A stretch of DNA of 64,000 bases. Source: Paenibacillus sp. FSL R5-0345. Lineage in GTDB: Bacteria; Bacillota; Bacilli; Paenibacillales; Paenibacillaceae. Below, in pieces: positions 51,269 through 61,751 of the stretch. The number at the start of each line of letters is the position of its first letter. Position 1 is the stretch's first letter. The stretch covers positions 3,906,001 through 3,970,000 of the forward strand of contig NZ_CP009281.1 in assembly GCF_000758585.1 (NCBI RefSeq), written 5' to 3'. The translations under genes were made by a program, and so were the position numbers. The notes under the pieces are model-generated. The model saw nothing but the letters and a program-made list of their open reading frames with translations. It was not told the DNA's origin and made no database searches.

Positions 51269-53050
51269 CTATTCCAATTTAAACTGATTTACTAAAACAC
51301 GCATCTCATTCGAACCCTCTTGCAGCTTGCCAGCAGATGCGGCAATTTCCTCCATAGAAGCAAGCTGCTCTTCGACGGCAGCAGATACAGTCTGTGCAGC
51401 GGAAGCTGAGTGCAATGAAACCTGTTCGACCTCCATCACCGAAGCAGATATTTGTTCAGAACCAGTGTACATCAGCTGTGCAGCGGTCGAGGATTGTTCC
51501 ACCTGATCAACGATGGTCCGGGTGGCCTGCAAAATGCGTTCAAATGCTTTACCCGTATCATCAATCGCTTGAACCCCTGCTGCGACTTCATTTTGCCCCT
51601 TACTCATCGAATGATGGGCATGGCCAATACTCGCAATAATTTCTTCTACCATAACTGAAACCCGCTCGGCTGCTTCACTTGTTTGTCCTGCCAGCTTACG
51701 GACTTCACTAGCTACCACTGCAAATCCTCTGCCTTGTTCCCCTGATCGGGCAGCTTCAATTGCCGCATTAAGCGCTAATAAGTTCGTTTGCTCAGATATT
51801 CCTTTAATGGTGCTAACGATAGAACCGATTTGTTGTGACTGCTCATTTAGACTAGTAACAGTGATCCCTAAATCATCAACAGTGTTACTTACAGCGTTCA
51901 TTTGTGCGGAAGAGTTAATGATTAGGTTGTTTCCTCTATCCGCCTCTTCCAGTGTTTGCATGGACAGCTGATAGGCATGGGTAGAAGCTTCAGCTACTCG
52001 ATGAATCTCTTTTACCATCTCCTCCATCGACTGAGAAGTCTCTTGTGTTGAAACAGCTTGTTTCTCACTATTATTCGCCACTTCAGTCATTGAGGATGAA
52101 GTCTGAACAAGTGCTGCATGGGTTTCACCTAACGTCAAAGACAACTGTTTGGAGGAAGAAGCTAATAACTCCGAACTTACGGTTAGATTCCCGACTAATT
52201 GCCGAATATTTCCTGATAACTGATTGAAGCTGGTTCCCAGTTGTCCGATCTCATCCCGATTGCGCACAGTCAATGCTTTACCACTTAGATCCCCTTGAGC
52301 GATTCGTTCAGCTTCACGGGCTATGCGGACAATTGGCTTAGAAATATGTTGCGCAAAGATAAGAATGACCGCTATCCCAAGAACTAGACATAGGATTAAT
52401 GTGATGATAATTCCCTTGAGTATGTTCTGTTGTCCGATGTTATAGTCTTGCATATAAGAACCTGCCGCAACCACCCAACCCCAAGAGGGTGAGAGCTTGG
52501 CATATGATATTTTCAGCGCTTCGCCATCCTCATGCTTGGACGAATCGTCCGGCTTAGGTAAGGGCCATTTGTAGTATGTAGCCCCGCCGCCGTTCTGTGC
52601 AGCTTTAATCAAATCTTGTATGTAAAAGAAGCCGTTAGAGGTTTGTTTGTCCCAAATATTATCTCCCTCTAGTCTGGGATGAGCAAGTAATTCTCCTTTC
52701 TGATCTAAGATGAAAAAGTAACCATTAGGCCCCAAATCGATGGCTGGATTAATCGGGCGTGTCCCATCTTCAATTTTGGATCCAAGTAGTAAAGTTCTTA
52801 CCTGCTCCTGTGCTTCCAGTTCTGACAACATCCCTGCTTGAACCGAGCTTTCCAAATTCTCAATCATAGCAACTGCTAGATTTACACTGGAACTTAGTTT
52901 ACTCTCAATAAGCTGATTCGTTTCTTTCATAGAGATCTGATAGGCAACCACTCCTAATATTCCGATAGGAAGAATTAGTAAGGTCAGTGACATCAACAGC
53001 AGTTTCTTCCGAATCGTCAGTCGCAACCCTTTTTCTGCAGATTTTAGCAT
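51269..53050 (-). CDS. Methyl-accepting chemotaxis protein with Cache sensor
   Basis: 593 residues. TM1 at about 16-36 ([20 protein letters not shown]), extracellular single Cache domain ([49 protein letters not shown]), TM2 ([20 protein letters not shown]), HAMP, and a cytoplasmic signalling hairpin with the invariant tip [20 protein letters not shown] and [21 protein letters not shown] at 53050 is used since GGAGG lies 6-7 nt upstream. Senses small ligands and signals to CheA. No other chemotaxis genes are nearby. Confidence 0.95.
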   Translation of the reverse strand: MLKSAEKGLRLTIRKKLLLMSLTLLILPIGILGVVAYQISMKETNQLIESKLSSSVNLAVAMIENLESSVQAGMLSELEAQEQVRTLLLGSKIEDGTRPINPAIDLGPNGYFFILDQKGELLAHPRLEGDNIWDKQTSNGFFYIQDLIKAAQNGGGATYYKWPLPKPDDSSKHEDGEALKISYAKLSPSWGWVVAAGSYMQDYNIGQQNILKGIIITLILCLVLGIAVILIFAQHISKPIVRIAREAERIAQGDLSGKALTVRNRDEIGQLGTSFNQLSGNIRQLVGNLTVSSELLASSSKQLSLTLGETHAALVQTSSSMTEVANNSEKQAVSTQETSQSMEEMVKEIHRVAEASTHAYQLSMQTLEEADRGNNLIINSSAQMNAVSNTVDDLGITVTSLNEQSQQIGSIVSTIKGISEQTNLLALNAAIEAARSGEQGRGFAVVASEVRKLAGQTSEAAERVSVMVEEIIASIGHAHHSMSKGQNEVAAGVQAIDDTGKAFERILQATRTIVDQVEQSSTAAQLMYTGSEQISASVMEVEQVSLHSASAAQTVSAAVEEQLASMEEIAASAGKLQEGSNEMRVLVNQFKLE

Positions 53051-53146
53051 CTGTTCCTCCATATCCCAATAATATAAATTACAAATTAATACTATAGTAC
53101 TAGTTTTGGGAATATAAATCAAAAAAAGATATTCGTGTTTTTACAT

Positions 53147-53190
53147 AAAAAAGCAAACGTCCCCTGCATCGAAGGTCCGTTTGCTTTTTA
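53147..53190 (-). terminator. Terminator of the GH52 gene
   Basis: Arms aaaagcaaacg / cgtttgctttt with T-runs on both strands, just past the stop at 53213. Confidence 0.85.
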
Positions 53191-53212
53191 TTTCTATATA
53201 AAACTGTCTTCC

Positions 53213-55324
53213 TTATTTCTCATCCAGCCACAAAATCGCCGTTACTCCACGTGGATAATATTTACTGCCCGTAATTTCACCGGAAATAATCTGATCACTC
53301 CAGCTGAAGATCGATAACTCTGGATGGGTAAGCCAAGCCACGTGTGCGCGATCTGCTGCCGCTCCGCGTTCATCCCATTTCAGCTCCAAAATGTTGCGGG
53401 CGATGAACTGCGAGAGATAGATTTTGCTAAGCCAGCTGTTGTTGCTAGTGGAGGAGATTTTCCAACCACCATCCTCAAATAAGCAAACTCCCGGCTTCAA
53501 CACCGCCTGTAAGTGCTTATCAAGCGCACCAATATATGCGGCGAACCGTCCATTGCGATCAAGCGCTTCCTTACAACCCGTATAGTAAGGGAATACAAGG
53601 CCTTCTATAGCCGGAATGATTTTGGAGTCATTCCCCTCTCCTATGACAGCCGGAATATATCCGTCTGCTGTAACACTTTCCACCATCGTTGCAGCGCATT
53701 TCTCTGCTTGAATCCCTGCTGTTGTGGACAACTCCGCACGCCCATACGCTGCAAATATTTTCTCCATGGCCAAGTAAGAGGCCCAGCATTTTCCTGCTAA
53801 ATAAATATTATTGCGAGCCTGACCTAAGGAGACATCCAGACTGTCATACGTAGTAATCTCTGCGCCACCCATCGTACGAGAACTATCAAGCCCCATAACG
53901 CCATTTCTTTGTTCAGGATCTGGATGATCCCGATGTAACATACTATCCAGACACTTCTCCAGGATAGTCAGATTGCGTTCCATCCAGCTCCGGTCGCCAG
54001 TATGCTCCAGATAAGTTGCCGCACTCAGCACCCAGTTTACCAATTGTTCATGTGTCATATGTGAGAAGCAACCATCAATGCCATATAACTCATAAGCGGA
54101 ATAGCCCGGACGTGAAACTACGTTAGCCACACCCATATCATGCGTGAAGCTGATTCCGCCCGGATACACTGTATCATCCCCAGGGAAACGCACCGTATCT
54201 TCATAGCTGAATCTTTCCACGAACATATCCAGCTCATTACGTACAGTCCAAGGATTCAGACGCAGCTCGTAGAATAACTGATCGACGGTAAGATCAAAGG
54301 TATTCATCATCCGGTATTCGCCTTCGTTGACGATCCAAAATGGCTTATTCTTATAATCCAGCAGTTGCGTGGAACCATAATAACTGCGAATTGCATGCGC
54401 TAGCATAAAGGTTTGATCTTCGGATAGATTTGCATGATTAAACATCTCGTTAGCTTTCTCCGCTTCTTGTTTAAGAACATCGAATTTAGCTAATGCATAT
54501 TCGGCCACTGCCTCAACATTGTTGAAATAGCGATTATAGTAATAAGTAGCATCCATACCAGAGGTAACATAACCCGAACGGTGAAAACAAATTGCAAACC
54601 GGTATGTTTCTTTTACTCCGGCTGGAACATCCATGATCAAAGCACCCACGCGCCCCAGACCAAAGGTCCAATTCTCCTGTAGCGCCTCACTTAGAATATC
54701 CTCCATCGTGAAATGAAGTGCGGACTTTGTAGTTCCTTTCTCGGCTGCAATCGCAATAAATCTTCCTTGTCCAACGCCTGTAATTTCAGATGACACATCA
54801 TCCAGTCTTCTCATTCCGCTATAAACATCTGTTCCCTGAAAACCAAAGAACGCGCGACGTGAGGTAGCTGATGAGGTGTTATCCACTTCGAGCTCAACCA
54901 GTACTGCCGGCAGCAACACTTCCTTCATTTCTTCCACAGACGCAGTTTCAGGATCCGGTACTGATCGAACTGGCGAGAGAATTCGGAAGGTCAGATCCCC
55001 CGCACTCCAGCTGTCAGTGGCTACTCGGAAATCTCGAGAAATCTCATTCTCTTGAAAAGGGAACAGAATATTCTCCTTATCTGGATTAGGGTCTGGATTC
55101 TCGATGTCATACCGTTTGCTCTCGTCATCTCCGCCAATCTCATGAAATGGTAGTGTGTCATACCCTTTCCCATCCGTGCGTTCTAATCCTATGAATATAT
55201 TCTGTCTAGGAGGTTTGGCCATCTCCAAATCGAAACCACCACTAGCTCCTTTAAATCCTAAAGTAAAACTCGCAAATGCACCGATCGGTGAATGATGAGC
55301 ATTAAAAAATTTATTATGTGACAT
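53213..55324 (-). CDS. Beta-xylosidase, glycoside hydrolase family 52
   Basis: 703 residues, the usual GH52 length. It begins FFNAHHSPIGAFASFTLGFK and continues with EMAKPPRQNIFIGLER, SKRYDIENPDPNPDKENIL and ATDSWSAGDLTF, close to Geobacillus XynB2 as I recall it. The nucleophile Glu lies in NEGEYRMMNTFDLTVDQ (333-349) and the acid Asp in TTYDSLDVSLGQARNN. It releases xylose from the non-reducing end of xylo-oligosaccharides. There is no signal peptide, so it works inside the cell on imported oligomers. ATG at 55324 matches the family start; GGAGGG stands about 13 nt upstream, a long spacing. Confidence 0.95.
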   Translation of the reverse strand: MSHNKFFNAHHSPIGAFASFTLGFKGASGGFDLEMAKPPRQNIFIGLERTDGKGYDTLPFHEIGGDDESKRYDIENPDPNPDKENILFPFQENEISRDFRVATDSWSAGDLTFRILSPVRSVPDPETASVEEMKEVLLPAVLVELEVDNTSSATSRRAFFGFQGTDVYSGMRRLDDVSSEITGVGQGRFIAIAAEKGTTKSALHFTMEDILSEALQENWTFGLGRVGALIMDVPAGVKETYRFAICFHRSGYVTSGMDATYYYNRYFNNVEAVAEYALAKFDVLKQEAEKANEMFNHANLSEDQTFMLAHAIRSYYGSTQLLDYKNKPFWIVNEGEYRMMNTFDLTVDQLFYELRLNPWTVRNELDMFVERFSYEDTVRFPGDDTVYPGGISFTHDMGVANVVSRPGYSAYELYGIDGCFSHMTHEQLVNWVLSAATYLEHTGDRSWMERNLTILEKCLDSMLHRDHPDPEQRNGVMGLDSSRTMGGAEITTYDSLDVSLGQARNNIYLAGKCWASYLAMEKIFAAYGRAELSTTAGIQAEKCAATMVESVTADGYIPAVIGEGNDSKIIPAIEGLVFPYYTGCKEALDRNGRFAAYIGALDKHLQAVLKPGVCLFEDGGWKISSTSNNSWLSKIYLSQFIARNILELKWDERGAAADRAHVAWLTHPELSIFSWSDQIISGEITGSKYYPRGVTAILWLDEK

Positions 55325-55497
55325 AAAAAAATGCACTCCCTCCAACATGATCCCGGATACCTCCGGGCTATATTTCCATGTTATCGATATTTCTAGAAGT
55401 GCAACAGGGTTAAAGCCTTCTATTATTTGGGCAAATCAAACATCGCTAACAACCTATGATATAATTAAGCCAAATTATATTGTAAAAGAGGATTGAA

Positions 55498-56412
55498 ATG
55501 ATTTCGAATGATCCCGCCTTCCATAATTCTATTGACGGTCAGATGTCACCAGACATTCAAGCAGCCTTCCATATCTTCGCCGCGCATTGGAGAAAAGTAA
55601 ATTCGGATTGGCAATATCCTGTACACACTCATCCGATGTTTGAGATTAATATTGTCCTTCAAGGTGAGCAGCAGATGACGGTCGGCAATAAGTCTTTTGT
55701 CCAACAAAGCGGCGATATTTTATTCATTCGTCCCGGTGTTGAGCATAGTAGTATGGGCTCAAATGCTGACTGTGACATGACTTATTACTGCCTGCATTTT
55801 GATATCGATGATCTGATTTTGCGGCGTGCCTTACTAACAGCAGATGCTGTTAGTCTCAGCGGGAACACCCCCGAACTGCTGGCCATACGTTCCGCTCTAG
55901 ATGTAATCATTAACTCTTCCATCTTGTCAGAGTCTAAAGACACACATAGAAATCGCTTGATCACACTCCATGCTTCACTGCAGCTTCTGACCGCGCTCAG
56001 CGGTTGGGTGCTTTCGGAAATGCCTCTCCCAGCAGATACAGAAGCTACAGAAAATACAGTTGCCCTAGCTAACGCTATTGAAGGACTATTGCAGGAATCC
56101 GTCTCCACCGCTGACAGCACAGGCGAAAGAGGTGGCGGTATTGAGAATATTGCAGCAAAGCTTGGATACAGTACAACGCATTGCAATCGTGCTTTTCACC
56201 AAATCTATGGGATGTCACCAAGGCAATATTTATCCCGCTTAATCATTCGACACGCCAAACTGCTGCTGATGGATAATAGTCTGTCTGTCGAATCTATCGC
56301 ACACCGACTGGGGTACCGGGATGTTTCCCATTTCAGTAAGCAATTCAAACGTTGGACAGGTCTTCCACCCATGGGATACCGCCGGTTAACAGAAAATCCG
56401 AGCACGCATTAA
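55498..56412 (+). CDS. AraC family regulator with cupin sensor domain
   Basis: 304 residues. N-terminal cupin (YPVHTHPMFEINIVLQGEQQ, GDILFIRPGVEHSSMGSNA) binds the effector; C-terminal pair of helix-turn-helix units (IENIAAKLGYSTTHCNRAFH, LSVESIAHRLGYRDVSHFSK with QFKRWTGLPPMGYR). Divergent from the GH52 gene across a 173-bp intergenic region, so it is the likely local regulator of xylosidase expression. AGAGGATTG precedes the ATG. Confidence 0.93.
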   Translation: MISNDPAFHNSIDGQMSPDIQAAFHIFAAHWRKVNSDWQYPVHTHPMFEINIVLQGEQQMTVGNKSFVQQSGDILFIRPGVEHSSMGSNADCDMTYYCLHFDIDDLILRRALLTADAVSLSGNTPELLAIRSALDVIINSSILSESKDTHRNRLITLHASLQLLTALSGWVLSEMPLPADTEATENTVALANAIEGLLQESVSTADSTGERGGGIENIAAKLGYSTTHCNRAFHQIYGMSPRQYLSRLIIRHAKLLLMDNSLSVESIAHRLGYRDVSHFSKQFKRWTGLPPMGYRRLTENPSTH

Positions 56413-56429
56413 GATCTTTACAGAAACAA

Positions 56430-56482
56430 AAAAAGGATGTATCCCGCAGCCCACCAATTGGTTACAGGATATATCCTTTTTA
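56430..56482. terminator. Bidirectional terminator between AraC and permease genes
   Basis: Arms aaaggatgtatcc / ggatatatccttt with A- and T-runs outside; it lies between two converging genes. Confidence 0.8.
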
Positions 56483-56512
56483 AACGAATTTCATTTCTAC
56501 CTCTATACGCCC

Positions 56513-57349
56513 TTAACCTTTCGTCGCACCTGATGCAATCCCCTTCACAAAATACTTCTGCAAGGCGATAAACACAATCAACACAGGTACAACCGACATC
56601 GCTGTTCCCGCAAAAATCATATCCCAACGTGAAGAGAATTCTCCGATATAACGGTAAATTTCAACAACCATAGTCTTAGCCTGTCCAGAGGGTAATACCA
56701 GCATCGGCATCAAGAAATCATTCCAGATTCCAAGCCCATTTAGAACAACCATACTTGCCGTAACAGGCCCTAATAAAGGAAAAACTATTCGCCAGAATAT
56801 CCCGTAACGCGAGCAGCCATCAATCTCTGCCGCCTCTTCAATTTCTCTAGGGATTCCTTTGACAAAACTGGTATACAGCAGACATCCGAAACCTACCGCA
56901 CCGGCTACATAAATAAGAATAGGTCCCGCAAGGCTACCGTACAATCCTAGCATTCTAAGCTCCTTGAACAAAGGAATCATGTACGCTTGAAAAGGAATCA
57001 TCATTCCGGCCAAAAAGTATACGAACATGAAGCGGGTCCATCTAACATTTCTACGCTCAATCGCATACCCTGCCATTGGAATTATCAAGACCTGCGCAGC
57101 GATGGATACTGCCGTTAGAATCAGACTGTTTAGAATAGCCCTTGGAAACTCAGTTTCAGTTAACAGGTACTTAAAACTCTCCAAATAAAGGGTTTTAGGA
57201 AAAGCAATGGCATCCTTCATGATCTCTGCATTGCTCTTGAAGGCTGACATCAAATTAAAGAAAATAGGAAAGAAAAATAGAATAGCCACTAATAATGTAA
57301 CTATAAAAAGTGCGATTTGCCCAACTCTTCTGCGTGTCTGCATCGTCAT
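56513..57349 (-). CDS. Carbohydrate ABC permease (MalG type), xylo-oligosaccharide locus
   Basis: 278 residues with six membrane helices and the EAA loop EIEEAAEIDGCSRYGIFWRI followed by VFPLLGPV. It is the last gene of the transporter operon, one base after the preceding permease stop. With the permease encoded at 57351 and the receptor at 58371 it would import xylo-oligosaccharides for the GH52 enzyme. No ATPase gene is present, so a shared ATPase is expected. Confidence 0.93.
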   Translation of the reverse strand: MTMQTRRRVGQIALFIVTLLVAILFFFPIFFNLMSAFKSNAEIMKDAIAFPKTLYLESFKYLLTETEFPRAILNSLILTAVSIAAQVLIIPMAGYAIERRNVRWTRFMFVYFLAGMMIPFQAYMIPLFKELRMLGLYGSLAGPILIYVAGAVGFGCLLYTSFVKGIPREIEEAAEIDGCSRYGIFWRIVFPLLGPVTASMVVLNGLGIWNDFLMPMLVLPSGQAKTMVVEIYRYIGEFSSRWDMIFAGTAMSVVPVLIVFIALQKYFVKGIASGATKG

Positions 57350-57350
57350 T

Positions 57351-58289
57351 TTAGAGCTGCACCTCCCGCTTCTGGAGCACCTTCACTTGGAAGACTGTAA
57401 TAATCAGTATGATTAAGAACAGAACCATCGCCAGCGCAGTACCAAAGCCTTGTCTTAATTCACCAAACCCAACTTTATAAATGATATACGTTAAAGTCTC
57501 CGTCTCAAAGCCCGGGCCACCATCGGTCATAACCGCAATTTGATCAAAAATCTTCAGAGCGCTGATCATAGAAAGCACCATACACACTGTCATCGACCCT
57601 GCAAGCAGCGGGAAGGTGATATGCCGGAACTGCTGCCACCCCCCTGCTCCATCAATGCTGGCTGCTTCATTCAATTCCTGCGGAATCCCCTGCAATCCAG
57701 CGAGATAAATGATCATATAATAGCCCGCACCTTTCCAAACAGTAGACAATATAATCGACAGCATCGCATATTTAGGATTGCCCAGCCAGTCCACAATCCA
57801 GCTTCCAAGTCCAACAGACTCTAGGATCTGATTGAATACACCAAAGTTGTAATTCAAGATCATCGCCCACACAAAACCCATTACAATCCCACTAAGCAGT
57901 GTAGGGAAATAAAATACACTTCTGAATAAATTCCGGAACCAGCGTACCTTATCAACCATCATAGCCATTGCAATAGCAGCAATATTCTCTAGTACAACAA
58001 GTGAAATGGTCAGGATCATCGTATTTTTCAACGCATTATGCACCCTAGGACTATTCCATATTTCCACAAAGTTAGCAAAGCCGATATATCTCACGTCATC
58101 GCTGATGCCATCCCATGAGGTAAAGCTTAAATAAACACTCCCTACCGTAGGGACGATAACGAACAAGGTATATAGAATAAATGATGGCAGTATGAACAGT
58201 AGTGCATAAGACTGCCATTTCTTCTTTTTCTTTTTCTGCTGCACAGTGGCTATCAATGACTTGTCAGTATTAACTGCGGATGTAGCCAT
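57351..58289 (-). CDS. Carbohydrate ABC permease (MalF type), xylo-oligosaccharide locus
   Basis: 312 residues. A basic cytoplasmic N-terminus (QQKKKKKKWQSYALL) leads into six membrane helices; EAA loop ELNEAASIDGAGGWQQFRHI with TFPLLAG. AGGGGAGGGAG precedes the ATG. Partner of the MalG-type permease. Confidence 0.93.
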   Translation of the reverse strand: MATSAVNTDKSLIATVQQKKKKKKWQSYALLFILPSFILYTLFVIVPTVGSVYLSFTSWDGISDDVRYIGFANFVEIWNSPRVHNALKNTMILTISLVVLENIAAIAMAMMVDKVRWFRNLFRSVFYFPTLLSGIVMGFVWAMILNYNFGVFNQILESVGLGSWIVDWLGNPKYAMLSIILSTVWKGAGYYMIIYLAGLQGIPQELNEAASIDGAGGWQQFRHITFPLLAGSMTVCMVLSMISALKIFDQIAVMTDGGPGFETETLTYIIYKVGFGELRQGFGTALAMVLFLIILIITVFQVKVLQKREVQL

Positions 58290-58322
58290 AGCTGCTCTCC
58301 CTCCCCTGAGACAGGCTTGTTA

Positions 58323-58352
58323 AAAAGAGAACCTCTACAGCAGCAGAGGTCG
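58323..58352 (-). promoter_or_regulatory. Hairpin/attenuator between binding-protein and permease genes
   Basis: Arms acctct / agaggt (with extra weak pairs) followed on the minus strand by TCTCTTTTT. It probably reduces read-through from the binding-protein gene into the permeases. Confidence 0.55.
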
Positions 58353-58370
58353 CTCTAACAGGCGCTGCTC

Positions 58371-59720
58371 TTACATCTGATTAGCCTTCACTTGGTTGTC
58401 ATATTCTTTATCAGCATCTTGCATATATTTGGTTACGTCTCCATCTTTCACAACAAGATCCTGCAGCAGTTTGTAATACCAGTTACGGAACTGTGGAGGA
58501 ATCAAGTTATCACCCCACCAGTTGTTGATTGCTAAGGATTTTACTACATTCATGTCAGCAATAAGATCCAATGCCACTTGCATTTGTTCGCTAGTATCAT
58601 AAGTTACTTTTTCTTTAGTAGAAGGAATTGCATTTATCGTCGCTAAATAATTCGAATATTGTTCTGGGGCGAAGAAGAAACGGATAAAATCTTTGATGGC
58701 TTCTGTTTTGTCTGCGTCTTTAACGGCTTCAGTGGATAAGGACCAGCCTGCTGGAGACGGAAGACCAATCACATTGGTTTTCCCTTCACGGTCAGGAAGA
58801 CCATAGAATCCAAATTCAAAGTTCGGGTCTGCTTCTGCAATTTGTGTAAACATCCACGTACCGGAGTACAATTGTGCTGCTTTCCCGGAAACAAGAATCG
58901 AAGCAGTTTGATTGTCGCCCGTGCTCAGCCAGCCTTTATCTACATAATTCTTAAATAGCTCTTTGAAATCAGTAATCCCTTGAACAACATTAGCATCTGT
59001 GAAGCTGACAGTTTTTGCTGTACGCTTGGAGTTCCAATCCGGATCTTTCGAGTAGACATCATCGATCAGGAATTTATTCACCCAGAAGCCCATATGGAAA
59101 ATATCTTTTCCGCCTACTACAATCGGAGTAATACCCGAAGTTTTTAACTTCTCTTGAATGGCTATGAATTCATCATAGGTTTTAGGAAGCTCGGTAATCC
59201 CTGCATCCGCATATGCTTTTTTGCTGTAAATAATTCCTTGTGGTGCGTTGACCTGCAGTGGTGCATTCCACACTTTTCCATCCACTTGAGGTGGGGCTTC
59301 GAACAAATCTAGTAGATCGGAAGGCAGCTCTACAATTTTACCTGCATCAGCAAAGACTTCTGTATCACGCATTTCCACCAAATCCGGGAATTCTCCCACT
59401 GCATCTTTGGTTTTGAGCCAGTCAAGATAGGCTGCCGAGGAGGTTTCACTCAAATCTTTGATGGTAACGTTAGGATTTGCTTCTGTAAACTTTTTGACCG
59501 TATCTGCGATAGCTTTTTTGGTTGCCGGATCACCGGATGCGTAGCCTATCGTAAAGGCAACCTCCTTCTTCGTCTCCTGCGGTGCATTTGCAGGTGCTTC
59601 GGATGCCGGTGTATTGCCTGCATTATTGCTGGCACTGTTATTATTGCTGCCGCAAGCAGTCAAAGCTGTCGTTGTGGCAAGCAGCAATACGGATAATTTC
59701 ATCATTGTTTTTGTATACAT
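58371..59720 (-). CDS. Extracellular sugar-binding lipoprotein, xylo-oligosaccharide locus
   Basis: 449 residues. Lipobox LTAC (TTALTACGSNN), Asn/Ala-rich linker, then a family 1 binding-protein fold: FTIGYASGDPATKKAIADTV, DLSETSSAAYLDWLKTKDAV, GKAAQLYSGTWMFTQIAEAD and NPNFE-like EADPNFEFGFYGLPD. GGGGAGG precedes the ATG. First gene of the importer operon. Xylo-oligosaccharide specificity is inferred from the linked GH52 gene and regulators. Confidence 0.92.
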   Translation of the reverse strand: MYTKTMMKLSVLLLATTTALTACGSNNNSASNNAGNTPASEAPANAPQETKKEVAFTIGYASGDPATKKAIADTVKKFTEANPNVTIKDLSETSSAAYLDWLKTKDAVGEFPDLVEMRDTEVFADAGKIVELPSDLLDLFEAPPQVDGKVWNAPLQVNAPQGIIYSKKAYADAGITELPKTYDEFIAIQEKLKTSGITPIVVGGKDIFHMGFWVNKFLIDDVYSKDPDWNSKRTAKTVSFTDANVVQGITDFKELFKNYVDKGWLSTGDNQTASILVSGKAAQLYSGTWMFTQIAEADPNFEFGFYGLPDREGKTNVIGLPSPAGWSLSTEAVKDADKTEAIKDFIRFFFAPEQYSNYLATINAIPSTKEKVTYDTSEQMQVALDLIADMNVVKSLAINNWWGDNLIPPQFRNWYYKLLQDLVVKDGDVTKYMQDADKEYDNQVKANQM

Positions 59721-59785
59721 CAGTTAGTAGCCTCCCCTTTTGTGTTTCACTGTGGAAACTGAAGCAAGATGTGCGCATCATCTCT

Positions 59786-59799
59786 CGAAAGCGTTTCCG
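59786..59799 (-). promoter_or_regulatory. Probable catabolite-response element of the importer operon
   Basis: Minus-strand CGGAAACGCTTTCG agrees with TGAAAACGCTTTCA at 11 of 14 positions and lies about 66 nt upstream of the binding-protein start, where CcpA would repress in the presence of glucose. Confidence 0.6.
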
Positions 59800-59892
59800 T
59801 TGGTATTAGAATAGCATTCATTATTGATGGGTTGAATGAACTTTTTTAAGCGCGATATGCGGTGAATTTAAGATGTGTTCAAGTAATATTCC

Positions 59893-59926
59893 AAAAAAAG
59901 AACGAAAGACCTCAGTCTTCCGCTCA
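59893..59926 (-). terminator. Terminator after the sensor kinase gene
   Basis: Small stem gaaagac / gtcttcc with a T7 run a few bases later on the minus strand. Confidence 0.5.
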
Positions 59927-59937
59927 TCTCCTATCCT

Positions 59938-61719
59938 TTATATTCCTTCACCATCTGCGACTATAAACGGCTTCTCTACAATTGGAAACGACAAAAGAAT
60001 CGATGTCCCAATATGCTCCCGACTGCTGATGGACAATCCGTACTCTTTACCATACACTGTACGAATCCGCTCATGAACATTTTTTAAGCCAACATTTTTG
60101 CTTGGCGAACTAGGTTCTTCTAGATTTTCAGATAGCTGTTGAACCTTTTCCTTGCTCATTCCAATTCCATCATCATAGATCGTAACTAGCAACTTATCCT
60201 CTCGCTTCTCGATGGTTAACCCGACTGTACCTCTTCCTTGACTACGTAGTCCATGCTGAATAGCATTTTCAACAATCGGCTGAAGAGACAATTTCAGAAT
60301 GTACCCATTCAAATTCACTTCCGGCGAGACGTCCACGACAAGCTCAAACTTATTCTCATACCGTACAGAAATGATATAGAAATAATCCCGCAGATGATCC
60401 AATTCCTCTCGGATGCTTACTTTATCCTCCCCATAATCAATCACATATTTCAACTGGTTGGAGAGCGATAGAATCATATCAGCAACCTCGTCATTATCTT
60501 TATCCACTGCATTCATTCGAATAACTTCCAGGGTGTTGTATAAATAATGCGGACGAATCTGGCTCTTCAAAGCATTCAGCTCCGTTTGCTTCTGCTTGAT
60601 CTGGGCCACATAAGCTTCATCTATATAGGCCTGTAAACGCTCAACCATTCGGTTAAAGCCATGGCTAAGTCTACCCATTTCATCATTACTGCTCACTACC
60701 ATCTGAGTATCGAGATTACCGGATTCTACGATAGCCATTTGCTTAATCAAGTTTCGAATCGGGGCAGCCAATCGTCTAGAAAACCAGACTCCCATAAGGA
60801 TCATTACCATCGCACAAATAAACATCGCAATAAACACGGTCGTACGGGCTGAAAAAAGCTGATCGAATAAATTCGCGCGATGAATTCTTGCAGTCACCTT
60901 ACCGTTAAGAAAAGGAATATCTTCGCTAAGAACAATCATTTCCTCTTCTTTCCGAGCATGTAGACCCTCAACGTTCGCTGCTGCGCTCTCATTCGCAAAA
61001 TATATTTTCCCCTCACCATCTTGAAGAAACAGATCATCCTGTTCTCCGAGATTCAGCTCCCTAAAAAACTGGTTGAATAGTGATGCATCTACGTCCATAA
61101 ACAGGGTCCCTACGACTTTTGGCTCCTTAGCAACACGCCCAGAAATATCAATCAATGTACGGCCAATCGTGAACACGCTACGTTTTGACCCTATGAAATA
61201 TTCCTCGGAGTGAGTCGGCAAAATAGCCACATGAGATGGGTTCGGAGCCATTACCGTCAACCATTCTTTATAGGGCAGCAGATCGAAGTTAATCCCTTTG
61301 TTCTCTTTTTCCTGATAATAAAGCTTATCGTCTGACTCCCTGTGAAAATAAACACTAGTAATGAAAGAGTCGCTGTACAGAACCGTTTTTAGAAAAGATT
61401 CTATAGGGATCGTATTGATTTGTTCTAGCTCATTTACGTTATAGGTTTGGTTCTGCGAATAGCTCTCGATAAAGCCTTCATAACGCCCTGTATACATCAG
61501 TTTGGATATCTCATTGTACTGATTAAACGCCGAATTCAAGTTATAACTCATATATAACACCATTTGCTGCAAGTTACTTGTAGTATAACGCTCGACATAC
61601 CCAGAGAAAGTCTGAACAGAGATATAGCTAAGCGCAAATAACGGAATCAGGCCGACTAGTAAAAATGAAGCGGAGAACTTAACAAATAGGCTTTTGGATC
61701 TTCGGCCCCAGATAAACAT
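59938..61719 (-). CDS. Sensor histidine kinase, YesM type
   Basis: 593 residues. TM1 at about 10-32 (FSASFLLVGLIPLFALSYIS), a large extracellular dCache-like sensor, TM2 (TTVFIAMFICAMVMILMGVW), HAMP, the His_kinase domain with phosphorylated His in SQIRPHYLYNTLEVIRMNAV, and HATPase_c with PIVENAIQHGLRSQGRGTVG and TIYDDGIGMSKEKVQQ. YesM-type kinases control carbohydrate uptake through YesN-type regulators. ATG 61719 is used because AAAGGAG abuts the ATG at 61731; either is possible. Coupled to the response regulator gene 20-30 nt upstream. Confidence 0.94.
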   Translation of the reverse strand: MFIWGRRSKSLFVKFSASFLLVGLIPLFALSYISVQTFSGYVERYTTSNLQQMVLYMSYNLNSAFNQYNEISKLMYTGRYEGFIESYSQNQTYNVNELEQINTIPIESFLKTVLYSDSFITSVYFHRESDDKLYYQEKENKGINFDLLPYKEWLTVMAPNPSHVAILPTHSEEYFIGSKRSVFTIGRTLIDISGRVAKEPKVVGTLFMDVDASLFNQFFRELNLGEQDDLFLQDGEGKIYFANESAAANVEGLHARKEEEMIVLSEDIPFLNGKVTARIHRANLFDQLFSARTTVFIAMFICAMVMILMGVWFSRRLAAPIRNLIKQMAIVESGNLDTQMVVSSNDEMGRLSHGFNRMVERLQAYIDEAYVAQIKQKQTELNALKSQIRPHYLYNTLEVIRMNAVDKDNDEVADMILSLSNQLKYVIDYGEDKVSIREELDHLRDYFYIISVRYENKFELVVDVSPEVNLNGYILKLSLQPIVENAIQHGLRSQGRGTVGLTIEKREDKLLVTIYDDGIGMSKEKVQQLSENLEEPSSPSKNVGLKNVHERIRTVYGKEYGLSISSREHIGTSILLSFPIVEKPFIVADGEGI

Positions 61720-61751
61720 GAATGAAGGCATCTCCTTTGCTATCCATCTGA

